DNA of 64,000 nucleotides. Source: Longimicrobiales bacterium (GTDB lineage Bacteria > Gemmatimonadota > Gemmatimonadetes > Longimicrobiales > Gaopeijiaceae). Positions 19,454 through 29,248 of the stretch are shown here, one piece after another. The translations under genes and the position numbers were made by a program. The notes beneath the pieces were generated by a model, which saw nothing but the letters and a program-made list of their open reading frames with translations, was not told the DNA's origin and made no database searches. Location of the stretch: contig OX639991.1 of assembly GCA_951828585.1 (NCBI GenBank), positions 124,001-188,000 on the forward strand, in the 5' to 3' direction. Numbering within the stretch: the stretch's first letter is position 1; each line of letters begins with the position of its first letter.

Positions 19454-20560
19454 TCAGCAGGTCACCGGACATATGGGCACCTGCTCGGTTCGCTGACGGA
19501 CACAGGGTCGCGAACCAGCGGCAAGTGCGGCAAGGGGGTTCATCCGTGCGCGAACCTCCCTTAGCGCTCTCGGCGTGCGCCTTCCCTCCCGGCGCTCCCT
19601 GGTCTTTCCCCGTCGCCGCCATCGAGCGCTCGGCCGGGCTCCACGGCTGATTTTCGCCCGGCCTCTTACCCCTCCGGAAGTCGAGATCGTCGATCCTGTG
19701 CGGGTTCCCCGAGGAACTTCGGCGACGCTCGCTGCAACCCACAGGAGCGCGTCGGAATCGCTCAGAGCGAGGGCGTAGATGAAGGGTCGTGGGGGCTTAC
19801 CTGTTCCAGGGTGCGCCAGGTCGTCCCGAGTCTGCTCGGGAAACCAACTTGCCTCGCGCTGAAGCAACTGATGCGGCCGATTCATGTCCCAGAGAGCGAT
19901 TTCATACCTCTCGAACCCCACGGCCATCCAGATCCGGCGGTCTTGGCGGACGGCTATGGGATGAAGGCCGGGGTTGCCGCCCAGCTCATGCTCGCCCGTC
20001 ACCGAACCGAACGAGCGGTCGATCTCGCCAGTCTCGATGTTGAACAGATGCAGGGGGAATCCGATCCGGTCCGATGTGGCCAGATCGGCCACATGGATGG
20101 CCAGGGGTCCATCCCATGCAAAGGTGCCAGTTCCGTGTGGAACCCATCCCGCCGTCCTGACCTCGCTTCGAAGGCTTCCGGTGTGGTCAAAGTTCAGGAT
20201 CGTTCCGCGTCCGCGGTCGAGGACCGAGAACTCTCCGTCGCCCGTAACCACGAGCGACGAACCGTCCTCGAGTTCGCCGGGGCCGGAACCACTGCTGCCG
20301 ATTCGCCGAAGGAATCGTCCGTCCGGATCGAACACCAGCACGTTGTCGATCGGCTCGCCAACGATGTATGTCCGCCCCGAGACATCTCGATACCCCTTGA
20401 CCCACCCGACCAGGTCGAGGATTCCTGGCCCGGAATCGTCGCCATACTCCATCTCCAGATCCAGGGTGATCCCGCAAGCCTCCTCGCATGGCGCCACGGC
20501 GATTGGCTGGGGCACCGCCTGGGCCGCCGCCCGTAGCGGTCCAAGCAGGGAAACCGCCAA
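19454..20560 (-). pseudogene. 6-bladed beta-propeller exoprotein, decayed at both ends
   Basis: Residues 20-285 are a good propeller (DVSGRTYIVGEPIDNVLVFDPDGRFLRRIG, GSGPGEL, VVTGDGEFSVLDRGRGTI, PIAVRQDRRIWMAVGFERYEIALWD). This is the lipoprotein/secreted propeller type with three other representatives in the window. After LLWVAASVAEVPRG near 19705 the frame degenerates into arginine-rich sequence with no C-terminal blade. The only start is TTG 20560, inside what should be the signal peptide, because a DDE insertion element begins about 50 bp upstream. It is probably not functional. Confidence 0.65.
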
Positions 20561-20783
20561 TGCCGCGTAGAGGAGAACGACTGTGGACGACGAGCCTGGG
20601 GGGGAAGGTCAGTGTTTTCCAACCCGGACATGATCATGAACGAGCCGGGGGGGAGGGGCCGAGGTTGGGGGGTGTGATGGTGAGGGGTGGATGGAGGTTG
20701 GGATGGTGGGGTGGGGGAGGGGACGGCGCAAGGGCCGCCAGCCCCGAGGCGAGCGGAGCGAGCCGAGGGGCGGGCGGGGCCGG

Positions 20784-22049
20784 TCATGCTGCGGGGTTCA
20801 GCGCCTTGGCGATGAGGTGGAAGAGCGCCTTGCGGGCCCGCTGGACCTCCTGGCCCGCCTTGAGGCTGTCCACGGCGTGCGCCGCGGCGTCAATCTGCTC
20901 GAAGGTGATGCCGGGCTTCAGAAAGCCGTCGGCCCCGGGCAGCGATCCGAGCTTTTCGTACGGGGTCATGACCAGCTCCTGGGGGTACTTCCTGCGGCGG
21001 TGCCCGTTCGCATCCTCGACCTCGACCGCGAAGAGGCAGGTGCGGTGATGGTTGAGAAAGGGCGAGAGATGGTCGCGCAGGAACGCGTCGGCATCCGGTG
21101 CCAGAGACTCCGGGATGTGGCTGCGCCCCAGCCACCGGCGTACGACGTTGCCGTTCTTGGACTCGACCAGCGCGTTGTCGTTCGAGCGCCGGGGCCGCGA
21201 CTTCGTGAACTCTTCGACGTGCAGCTTGTTCAGCATCTCCGCGACCCGGTGGTTGATGTACTCCGACCCGTTGTCGGAATGGAAGGCCAGGACGCGGAAG
21301 GGGAACGCGCCGACGAGCTCCTCGAGCACGGGGACCATGAACTGCTCGGTGATCCGCCGAACCGACGCAAGTTGTTGGTACTGCGTCACTTCGTCGACCA
21401 TGTTGATCACGTAGGCCCCCTTCTCGCCGTCGCGGTCGCCGCTGTGCACGGTGTCGACCCGCACGAAGCCCGGGCGGCCCTCCGGCCGGGGCCTGCGCCG
21501 CTGCCCGATCGGCGACGACGAGCCCCGCGTCGCGCGGTACGTGGTCCGGGCACGCCGGTACGCCCGGCGGGCACGCAGGTTGTAGATGTGGCCGTTCGAA
21601 ATCCCCGCCAGGCGCTCGAAGCGCTTGTCGCCGAAGACATGGTACATGCGCCACAGGATCCTCTTCGTCGCCGGTCCCGAGAGCTGGCCGAAGGCCTCGT
21701 CCACCTCCGCCAGCAGTATCGCGTCAGCGGTCGTGTAGACCGTGGCGAAGGGACGCGAAGGAGGGCGCAGCCGGTGGTCGCGGATGCGGCCCGTGCGGCG
21801 CTGCTGCCTGATCAGCCGCGTCAGCTGGGCGTCCGAGTAGCCGGTGACCTTGGCGGCGTACTTCCTGACCAGGCCCTTCCCGGCCCTCGACAGGCCGAAG
21901 TGGTAGCGGAACCGGACCAGCGTCCGCTCAATGAACGCGTACGCCGCCTCACGGTCGTGGGGGGCGATGTCCGCCCCCTCGCTCCCGCCGAGGAAGGCGC
22001 GGATGTCGTCGACGGTGCGAATCCGTTCGGTGCTGAGTGTCACGATCAT
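20784..22049 (-). CDS. DDE/rve-domain transposase (integrase catalytic core)
   Basis: The 421-residue product has an N-terminal helix-turn-helix region and an rve core with Asp199 (VRVDTVHSG), Asp259 (FHSDNGSE) and Glu296 (NDNALVESKNG), a D-D-36-E arrangement. It is an IS481/IS3-related type that cuts and joins its own ends. Start ATG 22049 (MIVTLSTERIRTV) is preferred over 22070. The gene looks intact. Its right-hand terminal DNA is separated from it by IS110 copy 2 inserted 33 bp upstream of the start. Confidence 0.85.
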   Translation of the reverse strand: MIVTLSTERIRTVDDIRAFLGGSEGADIAPHDREAAYAFIERTLVRFRYHFGLSRAGKGLVRKYAAKVTGYSDAQLTRLIRQQRRTGRIRDHRLRPPSRPFATVYTTADAILLAEVDEAFGQLSGPATKRILWRMYHVFGDKRFERLAGISNGHIYNLRARRAYRRARTTYRATRGSSSPIGQRRRPRPEGRPGFVRVDTVHSGDRDGEKGAYVINMVDEVTQYQQLASVRRITEQFMVPVLEELVGAFPFRVLAFHSDNGSEYINHRVAEMLNKLHVEEFTKSRPRRSNDNALVESKNGNVVRRWLGRSHIPESLAPDADAFLRDHLSPFLNHHRTCLFAVEVEDANGHRRRKYPQELVMTPYEKLGSLPGADGFLKPGITFEQIDAAAHAVDSLKAGQEVQRARKALFHLIAKALNPAA

Positions 22050-22083
22050 GCTCCCATGATCTGCTCGCACCCCCGCTCATGCT

Positions 22084-23233
<1,150 letters not shown>

Positions 23234-23461
23234 TGGCTACGTCATACCTCTGCCCCGGACCCGCTCGCACTGGAGCTGCGACTCGCCCCGCCGGCTTGCG
23301 ACATGGATACTCACTTCCCGTTGGAAACCGGCTCCCCGCTCATGATCATTTCTCATTGGACAACGCTAGGTCTGGACGAGAACCCCTGTTTCGTCGTACC
23401 TTGCGCCGTCCGGTGCACGGTTGGGCCCGTGGCGAACGAATCACCAAGGAGCAGAGTGGAA

Positions 23462-23902
23462 ATGACAGGACAGGGCGGAAGGCGGATCAGGGTCACCATG
23501 CGGTGGCTGCAGGTTCTGGACAATCTGGAACCCTTCTTCAAGGAGAAGGGGGAGTTCGTATTCTGGGCGAAGGTCGCCACCGACAACCATGGCGGCCAGG
23601 TCCAGGAGACGCGCATGCCGTCCAAGGGGCACTACTCGATATCGGACCGCCCGCGCTGGAACCGGCTCAGGGACCTGGACAAGGTGCTCTTCGAGGGTGA
23701 GGTGACCGACCACCTGACGATCGAACTGCGCGGCGAGGAGCTCGACAAGTTCAGCGCCAATGACCAGCTGGACAGCTACCACCGCACCTTCACGGGCCCG
23801 ATCGAGGACCACGTCGCGGTCATCCAGCCCGGCGACGAGGGTACCGACGACCCCGAGAACATGTCCAACTGGCGGATCGGCTACGAGATCGAAGCCGTCT
23901 GA
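23462..23902 (+). CDS. conserved hypothetical protein, C2-like beta domain
   Basis: The 146-residue soluble product begins MTGQGGRRIRVTMRWLQVLDNLEPFFKEKGEF and is rich in alternating beta strands, with acidic patches such as QPGDEGTDDPENMSNW that could bind divalent metal. The ATG at 23462 has AAGGAG ten bases upstream. I know of similar stand-alone proteins without assigned function. It lies just outside the DDE element's right end and appears intact. Confidence 0.6.
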   Translation: MTGQGGRRIRVTMRWLQVLDNLEPFFKEKGEFVFWAKVATDNHGGQVQETRMPSKGHYSISDRPRWNRLRDLDKVLFEGEVTDHLTIELRGEELDKFSANDQLDSYHRTFTGPIEDHVAVIQPGDEGTDDPENMSNWRIGYEIEAV

Positions 23903-23929
23903 CACATTTGGGGCCGGCCGGGCTCCGGG

Positions 23930-24340
23930 TCAGGCCAGTGAGGCCGCTACCCGCCTGATCTTCTCGACCATCGAGTAGAAGCCGTTGCGCCGGTTGGGGC
24001 TGAGCGCCTCTCCCAGCTTCAGGCGATCGAAGATGTCCGACAGGTCCACGGCCAGCGCCTCCTCCGGCGGCTGGCCGTTGTAGACCTCGGCCAGGATCGC
24101 GAAGAGTCCCTTCACAATGATGGACTCGGAGTCGCCCACAAAGCGCAGGACCGGGGGATCGCCTTCTTCGAGGCCTCCGGCGAGCCACGCCGGACTCATG
24201 CAGCCTCGCACCTGGTTCTCTTCGGTCTTCAGTTCCTGCGGCATGGGAGGAAGGCGTCGCCCCAGCTGGATGATGTAGTGGTAGCGCAGCGTTCGGTCGG
24301 CCAGGCTGCCCAGGCGTTTCTCCAGCTGTTCGATCGTCAT
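23930..24340 (-). CDS. sufE: SufE-family Fe-S cluster assembly sulfur acceptor
   Basis: The 136-residue product contains LPPMPQELKTEENQVRGCMSPAWL, where the cysteine in RGCMS is the sulfur-accepting residue of SufE. C-terminal LKLGEALSPNRRNGFYSMVEKIRR also fits. SufE takes persulfide sulfur from cysteine desulfurase SufS and passes it to the SufBCD scaffold. Length and motif order are complete. It stands alone here, converging with the hypothetical gene to its left and divergent from the radical SAM gene. Confidence 0.9.
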   Translation of the reverse strand: MTIEQLEKRLGSLADRTLRYHYIIQLGRRLPPMPQELKTEENQVRGCMSPAWLAGGLEEGDPPVLRFVGDSESIIVKGLFAILAEVYNGQPPEEALAVDLSDIFDRLKLGEALSPNRRNGFYSMVEKIRRVAASLA

Positions 24341-24388
24341 CCGGGGATGCCCCCTTGCGGGATTCCGAAGAAAAACCGAAATTGGGGC

Positions 24389-25501
24389 ATGCGCATTCTA
24401 CCTGTCAGGAATCGGAGGACGGACCCGGCCGCGAAAGGGTCTCCCGCGGGAAGCCGACCTCCCATCAAGGGCCGAGGTGTACCTTACGACCCGCCGAACC
24501 GTTTCGAAAAGGTCCACGTCGAAATGGACCCCCGGGACCGGGACGGCGAAAGGCCCCGCACCGAGTTCCTGGCGGACGCCACGCGGGCGATCGTGGCCCG
24601 AAACGACAGCCCGGACCTGCGCTTCGGCGCCTCGCTGAACCCGTATCGGGGATGCGAGCACGGCTGCGTCTACTGCTATGCGCGGCCCACGCACGAGTAT
24701 CTGGGGTTCTCTTCCGGCCTGGACTTCGAGCGCAGGATCCTGGTCAAGCGAAGGGCCCCCCGGCTCTTGCGGCAGGCTCTGTCTACGCCTTCGTGGCGTC
24801 CCCAGGTCATCGCGATCTCCGGAGTCACCGACGCCTACCAGCCCGTCGAGCGCCGGCTGCGCCTGACCCGCGGCTGCCTGGCGGTGCTGCGGGACTTCAG
24901 AAACCCGGTCGCCATCGTCACCAAGAACCACCTCGTCACCCGGGACATCGACATCCTTGCCAAACTGGCCGGGCATCGGTGCGTACACGTCTGGATCTCG
25001 GTGACCACGCTGCGTAACGATCTGCAGCGCGTCATGGAGCCGCGCACCTCCGTTCCCGGGCGGCGGCTGGCGGCCATCCGGTGCCTGTCGGAGGCGGGGA
25101 TCCCGGTGGGGGTGTTCGTGGCGCCGCTGATCCCCGGGCTCACCGACGAAGAGATGCCGGCGATCCTGAAGGCGGCGGCGCACGCGGGGGCGCGTCATGC
25201 CTCTTTTCTGCTGCTCCGGCTGCCGATGGGGGTGGCGGACCACTTCACCGAGTGGCTGGAGACGCACTTCCCCGACCGCAAGGAGAAGGTGCTCGGGCGG
25301 ATCCGGGAGGTGCGGGGCGGCAAGCTGAACAACAGTGAATTCCACCGGAGGTTTCGCGGCGAGGGCGAGTACGCGGACCAGCTCTCGGGCCTGTTCAAGG
25401 CCGCGGCGAGGCAGGCGGGGCTGGACGGGGATCCTCCACCGCTGTCGACCGCCGGTTTTCGGCGGGATGGGGGGGTTCAGTCGGACCTGTTTCTGCAGTG
25501 A
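24389..25501 (+). CDS. PA0069-family radical SAM protein
   Basis: The 370-residue product has the radical SAM cluster motif CEHGCVYC within NPYRGCEHGCVYCYARPTHEYLG, which marks the PA0069/Rv2578c family, distantly related to spore photoproduct lyase. FERRILVKRRAP, VIAISGVTDAYQPVE and VTKNHLVTRD follow in the usual order. It should bind a [4Fe-4S] cluster and SAM; the reaction is unknown. Start ATG 24389 is chosen because upstream codons overlap the sufE start on the other strand. Confidence 0.88.
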   Translation: MRILPVRNRRTDPAAKGSPAGSRPPIKGRGVPYDPPNRFEKVHVEMDPRDRDGERPRTEFLADATRAIVARNDSPDLRFGASLNPYRGCEHGCVYCYARPTHEYLGFSSGLDFERRILVKRRAPRLLRQALSTPSWRPQVIAISGVTDAYQPVERRLRLTRGCLAVLRDFRNPVAIVTKNHLVTRDIDILAKLAGHRCVHVWISVTTLRNDLQRVMEPRTSVPGRRLAAIRCLSEAGIPVGVFVAPLIPGLTDEEMPAILKAAAHAGARHASFLLLRLPMGVADHFTEWLETHFPDRKEKVLGRIREVRGGKLNNSEFHRRFRGEGEYADQLSGLFKAAARQAGLDGDPPPLSTAGFRRDGGVQSDLFLQ

Positions 25502-25516
25502 TGGCCGGGGCCCGCG

Positions 25517-26068
25517 TTACATGCGGCTCAGCATGTAGGCGTAGGCGGCCAGCGCGTCCACCTGCTCGTCGGTCAGAGCCATTCCCGCGCGGGGGAGCAT
25601 CGAGCCGAGAGCCTCGATCGGCTGCGCGACCCCCGTCTTGATCACCTCCACGATCGACGCGTACTCGCCATCGACGTTGAGCCAGGTCTCGTCGGTGAGG
25701 TCGGGGGCGAGGGGTCCTCCGGTTGCGTCTTCCATGTGGCAGGAGTGACAGAATCCGCCACCGGTGAAGAGTTCCCTGCCCTCTTCGACCATGGCCACGG
25801 TCACGCCCTCGGGGAGGAGCGCGGGATCGATGTTCAGGGGATCGGCGGCCGCAGCCTGGGTCTCTTGTTCCGCTCCGTCCTGATTGTCGGCGGCGCTGGA
25901 GGCGGACGAGCCATCGTCGCCCCCGCCGCAGGCCGCGAGGAGGCCCAGCATCAGTGCGAGGATCGCCGCGGTTGGTCCGGTACCCGTGACGAATCGTGAT
26001 GCAGGCCCGGCACCCCTCCGGCGGCGGTTCAACCCGGCACATCTGGACATGCTCGTCATTATCTTCAT
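25517..26068 (-). CDS. lipoprotein c-type cytochrome
   Basis: The 183-residue product has a lipobox LGLLAACGG, a low-complexity Ser/Ala/Gln linker and a single-haem domain with CHSCH and a downstream methionine (GSMLPRAGMALTDEQVDALAAYAYML). It should be anchored to the outer face of a membrane and carry electrons. The start is uncertain among ATG 26068, ATG 26059 and nearby codons. A 704-residue reading in this frame that runs to 27631 is antisense to the reductase gene and not real. Confidence 0.82.
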   Translation of the reverse strand: MKIMTSMSRCAGLNRRRRGAGPASRFVTGTGPTAAILALMLGLLAACGGGDDGSSASSAADNQDGAEQETQAAAADPLNIDPALLPEGVTVAMVEEGRELFTGGGFCHSCHMEDATGGPLAPDLTDETWLNVDGEYASIVEVIKTGVAQPIEALGSMLPRAGMALTDEQVDALAAYAYMLSRM

Positions 26069-26170
26069 TCCCGTGATGGTCTTCCTACTTCTCGTCCACG
26101 GAAGCTCGCCATTGAGAGCCGGAACGGTCAACCGCATACAGGGCCCCAAACGGCCACCACTCCACCCGGC

Positions 26171-27628
26171 ATGACCTCCCCTGTTACGCGGGTCGCGATC
26201 GTCGGTGCCGGCCCGGCGGGATTTTTCGCGGCGGAGGCGCTCCTCAAGAGCGGAGATCCGGTCGCAATCGACCTCATCAACCGGCTGCCCGCGCCGTACG
26301 GCCTGGTGCGGGACGGAGTGGCGCCCGATCACCAGGCCATCAAGTCGGTGGCGCGGGTCTACGCGAAGATCCTCGCCCGCGACCAGGTGCGGTACTTCGG
26401 CAACGTGACGCTCGGCAAGGACATCAGCGTCGACGATCTGCGCACCCGTTACGACCAGATCGTCTACGCCGTCGGGGCTCAGAGCGCCCGCCGTCTGGGC
26501 ATTCCCGGCGAGGATCTGTCCGGCAGCCATGCCGCGTTCGAGTTTGTCGCGTGGTACAACGCCCACCCGGACTTCCGCAACGCGTACTTCGACCTGGACT
26601 GCGAGCACGTGGTGGTGATCGGGAACGGGAACGTGGCGATCGACGTGGCCCGGATCCTGGTCCTCTCGCGCGACCGGCTGGCCAAAACGGACATCGCGGA
26701 CCACGCGTTGGAGCCGCTGCGCGACTGTCGCGTGAAGCGGGTCACGCTGCTCGGACGCAGGGGACCGGCGCAGGCCTCGTTCACGAATCCGGAGCTGCGC
26801 GAGTTCGGGCGGCTGGAGGGGGTGTGCGCGGAGGTGGATGGTGCGGAGCTTGAGCTCGACGCGGCCAGCGAGGCGGAGATCGAGGGCAACGCCGTGAAGA
26901 CGCGCAACATGGCGACGCTGCGCGGCTATGCGGAATCGGGGTGCGGGGACGGGGAGCGGGTGGTGCGGTTCCGTTTCCTGGTGTCGCCGGTGGAGGTGGT
27001 GGGAGAGGGGGGACGGGTGACCGGGGTCCGGATCGAGAGGAACCGGTTGGTGGCGCAGGAGGATGGATACGTGCGAGCCGAGGGGACGGGGGAGATGGAG
27101 GTGGTGCCGTGTGGGATGGTGATTCGCTCGGTGGGGTACCGGGGGGCGCGGTTGCCGGGCGTGCCGTTTGACGAGAGGCGTGGGATCGTGCCGAACGAGG
27201 GGGGAAGGGTGGTGGGGGTGGGTGGTAGGGGGGACGCGGGCGGGGCGGAGGGGGAGGCCGGGGCGAGAGGGGTCGGGGTGGTGCCGGGGGAGTACGTGGT
27301 CGGGTGGGCGAAGCGGGGGCCGTCGGGGGTGATCGGGACGAACAAGGCGGACGCGGCGGCGACGGTGGCGCTGATGCGCGAGGATCTTGAGGCGGGGGGG
27401 GGCGGGGGGTCGCGTGGTGGCGGCGCGAAGGGGCGGAGGGAAGCGGTCGGGCGTCGTCGTCAGGACGGCGATCTGGCCGATCTGCTGCGGGAGAGGGGGG
27501 TGCGGTGGGTGGACGGGGAGGGGTGGGGGCGGATGGACGCGCTGGAGACGACACGGGGGAGGGCGGAGGGGCGGCCGCGCGTCAAGTTCTGTACGGTCGT
27601 GGAGATGTTGGGGGCGGCGGGACGCTGA
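26171..27628 (+). CDS. FprA-like ferredoxin/adrenodoxin-NADP+ reductase
   Basis: The 485-residue product has the FAD-binding VAIVGAGPAGFFAAE, RLPAPYGLVRDGVAPDHQAIKSV, the NADP-binding VVVIGNGNVAIDVARIL, RRGPAQASFTNPELREFG, and YVVGWAKRGPSGVIGTNKADA. This is the adrenodoxin-reductase family, which passes electrons between NADPH and ferredoxin. The third quarter (around 27200-27450) is unusually glycine-rich and its codon use differs, suggesting local expansion. It diverges from the cytochrome gene with about 100 bp between them. Confidence 0.88.
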   Translation: MTSPVTRVAIVGAGPAGFFAAEALLKSGDPVAIDLINRLPAPYGLVRDGVAPDHQAIKSVARVYAKILARDQVRYFGNVTLGKDISVDDLRTRYDQIVYAVGAQSARRLGIPGEDLSGSHAAFEFVAWYNAHPDFRNAYFDLDCEHVVVIGNGNVAIDVARILVLSRDRLAKTDIADHALEPLRDCRVKRVTLLGRRGPAQASFTNPELREFGRLEGVCAEVDGAELELDAASEAEIEGNAVKTRNMATLRGYAESGCGDGERVVRFRFLVSPVEVVGEGGRVTGVRIERNRLVAQEDGYVRAEGTGEMEVVPCGMVIRSVGYRGARLPGVPFDERRGIVPNEGGRVVGVGGRGDAGGAEGEAGARGVGVVPGEYVVGWAKRGPSGVIGTNKADAAATVALMREDLEAGGGGGSRGGGAKGRREAVGRRRQDGDLADLLRERGVRWVDGEGWGRMDALETTRGRAEGRPRVKFCTVVEMLGAAGR

Positions 27629-27734
27629 CATCGTTGTCCAGCGACAATCAGGATGAGACCGGTGCGACCATCAACGCAGAGCGAAGCCTTGACGCGGGGG
27701 GATTTGGTCCGCGGGCTGGTAGGAGTTAGGGGAC

Positions 27735-28721
27735 TTACTTGTCCAGCATGCGCGCCAGGAGGTCCTCGGGAGTGTCGCAATCGAGGATCGCGGCGGCAAC
27801 CCGGACGCTTCGGTCCCGGCCGGGTCTTCCCACGAGCAACCGCCGCACCTCCTCCGCGGTCCCCTCCCCGAACTTCCGAGCGACCAGATGAATCAGCACC
27901 GCCACTTGCCCTTGCTCGATCCCCTGCTCACGCCCCTGCTCGATCCCCTGCTGGATCCCCTCCTGCCTGATGTCCTCCAGGCTGCGCTGGAACTCTGTCA
28001 TCACGGTGCTCATCGTCATCGCCTCCTCCAATTGTCGGTTGGAAAAACCCTTCGAACGTAACATCGCCTTCGCCCACCGGGCCATGAACCGGTCGAAATC
28101 GCTGTCTTCGCAAGCCTCGACCATTTCCCGCAGAACCGTGAGCGCGGGCCGCATCGGCACGGCCGCGGTCACTCCGGACAGCCCCAGAGCGACCTCCGGC
28201 AGTTCGTCGGGGCTCGTTGGCCGCGCGTCGGGCGGCATCGGGTCCACGACCCGGTGGGTGTCGGGAGCGGAGTCCTTGAACAGGTCGCTCAGGCGGGTCG
28301 CGGCGTTCCAGGGCCTGTTTCCGTGGTGCAGGACGAGCGTCACCACGGCCAGCTCCCGGTCCCCTCGCCGGAGTTCCCTGTCGCGCCGAATCAAGGCTTG
28401 GGCCAGGAGGCAACCGTAGATCGTCGTCCTGAGCGCCATGTGCCGCTCTGGTCGGCCCTGGAATTCCAGCAGGAGTATCAGATCCGTCGATCCATCCGTC
28501 GTGCGGACCCTCCAGGCCATGTCGGGATAGTGCCGCCGCAGCTGTTCGTCAATGAGTTCGGTGGGGAGCGGCCGGAGGATCGAGTAGTCGATCCTGTCGG
28601 CCCATTCCGGGACGTGTCGGCGGATGAGGAGTCTCATCATCCGCGGATCGGAGAAGAGCTTCTTGAAAGCGGCGTCGTCCATCGGACCCGGGGTCGGAAT
28701 GAGTTGGCGCGGAGCCTTCAT
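27735..28721 (-). CDS. Rpn-family PD-(D/E)XK nuclease/putative transposase
   Basis: The 328-residue product has MDDAAFKKLFSDPRMMRLLIRRHV, then DGSTDLILLLEFQGRPERHMALR, where Asp and the ExQ motif fit the PD-(D/E)XK core of recombination-promoting nucleases (RpnA-like). The C-terminus carries a QEGIQQGIEQGREQGIEQGQ repeat and a small helical domain typical of this group. It probably acts on DNA independently of RecA. It appears intact and stands alone. Confidence 0.8.
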   Translation of the reverse strand: MKAPRQLIPTPGPMDDAAFKKLFSDPRMMRLLIRRHVPEWADRIDYSILRPLPTELIDEQLRRHYPDMAWRVRTTDGSTDLILLLEFQGRPERHMALRTTIYGCLLAQALIRRDRELRRGDRELAVVTLVLHHGNRPWNAATRLSDLFKDSAPDTHRVVDPMPPDARPTSPDELPEVALGLSGVTAAVPMRPALTVLREMVEACEDSDFDRFMARWAKAMLRSKGFSNRQLEEAMTMSTVMTEFQRSLEDIRQEGIQQGIEQGREQGIEQGQVAVLIHLVARKFGEGTAEEVRRLLVGRPGRDRSVRVAAAILDCDTPEDLLARMLDK

Positions 28722-29005
28722 CCTCGCGAAGCAAACGGGGCTTCTACATGGCCGGATGGGCCTGAAGTGAGCGCCCGTCCTTCACGGATGCCCGCGAACG
28801 CTCTCCACTACAACGCCTCCTGCCCCGACCGGGGTCCGTCGCGTGGGCAGCCGTCTCCGCGGAACCCTACCCGCTCGGTGAACCGCCCGCAGCGAGATCG
28901 GACCTGCCCCCGGTCCACGGTGTATCGTCACATACGGGCACGGATCGAGACCAATGTGGACCGATCATACTCGCCGCGCATGTGGAAACAACCCATAAGG
29001 AGAGC
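28722..29005. other. gene-free stretch between Rpn nuclease and truncated lipoprotein
   Basis: About 284 bp with no supportable gene. It presumably holds the promoters for the minus-strand nuclease and for the plus-strand lipoprotein remnant; an AAGGAG ribosome-binding site is seen at 28997-29002. I see no tRNA, terminator or clear repeat. Confidence 0.5.
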
Positions 29006-29011
29006 ATGGAA

Positions 29012-29216
29012 ATGACAGAAAGGCCGACCTCCGCCGCGAGGCGGCCGATGATTATCGCGGCGGGAGTGGTGGTGGCGGTGGCTGGGTGCGTGGGGGCTCC
29101 GCAGATGCTGAGTCGGCCGGTTACCGCCCCCGCGGGAGGGCTCGATTGTGTTGGCGCGACGCTTGTCGAGCTGGGGTATACCATCACGGACGGGGACCGT
29201 GCGACAGGGTTCATTG
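29012..29216 (+). pseudogene. truncated small lipoprotein
   Basis: The start MTERPTSAARRPMIIAAGVVVAVAGC is a good lipoprotein signal with the lipobox cysteine. It is followed by GGLDCVGATLVELGYTITDGDRATGFI. After that the frame runs into DNA antisense to the end of feoB, so the C-terminal half is missing. AAGGAG lies nine bases before ATG 29012. It appears to have been cut off when this end became joined to the feo operon. No function is assigned. Confidence 0.5.
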
Positions 29217-29248
29217 GTCCTCGCCGGATACGATGCGATCGGAGGCTG

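Noticed and set aside
25517-27631. A 704-residue minus-strand reading frame covering the FprA-like reductase gene.
   Set aside because: Only its last 183 codons encode the cytochrome lipoprotein; the rest is His/Pro/Arg-rich antisense of a well-conserved plus-strand gene.
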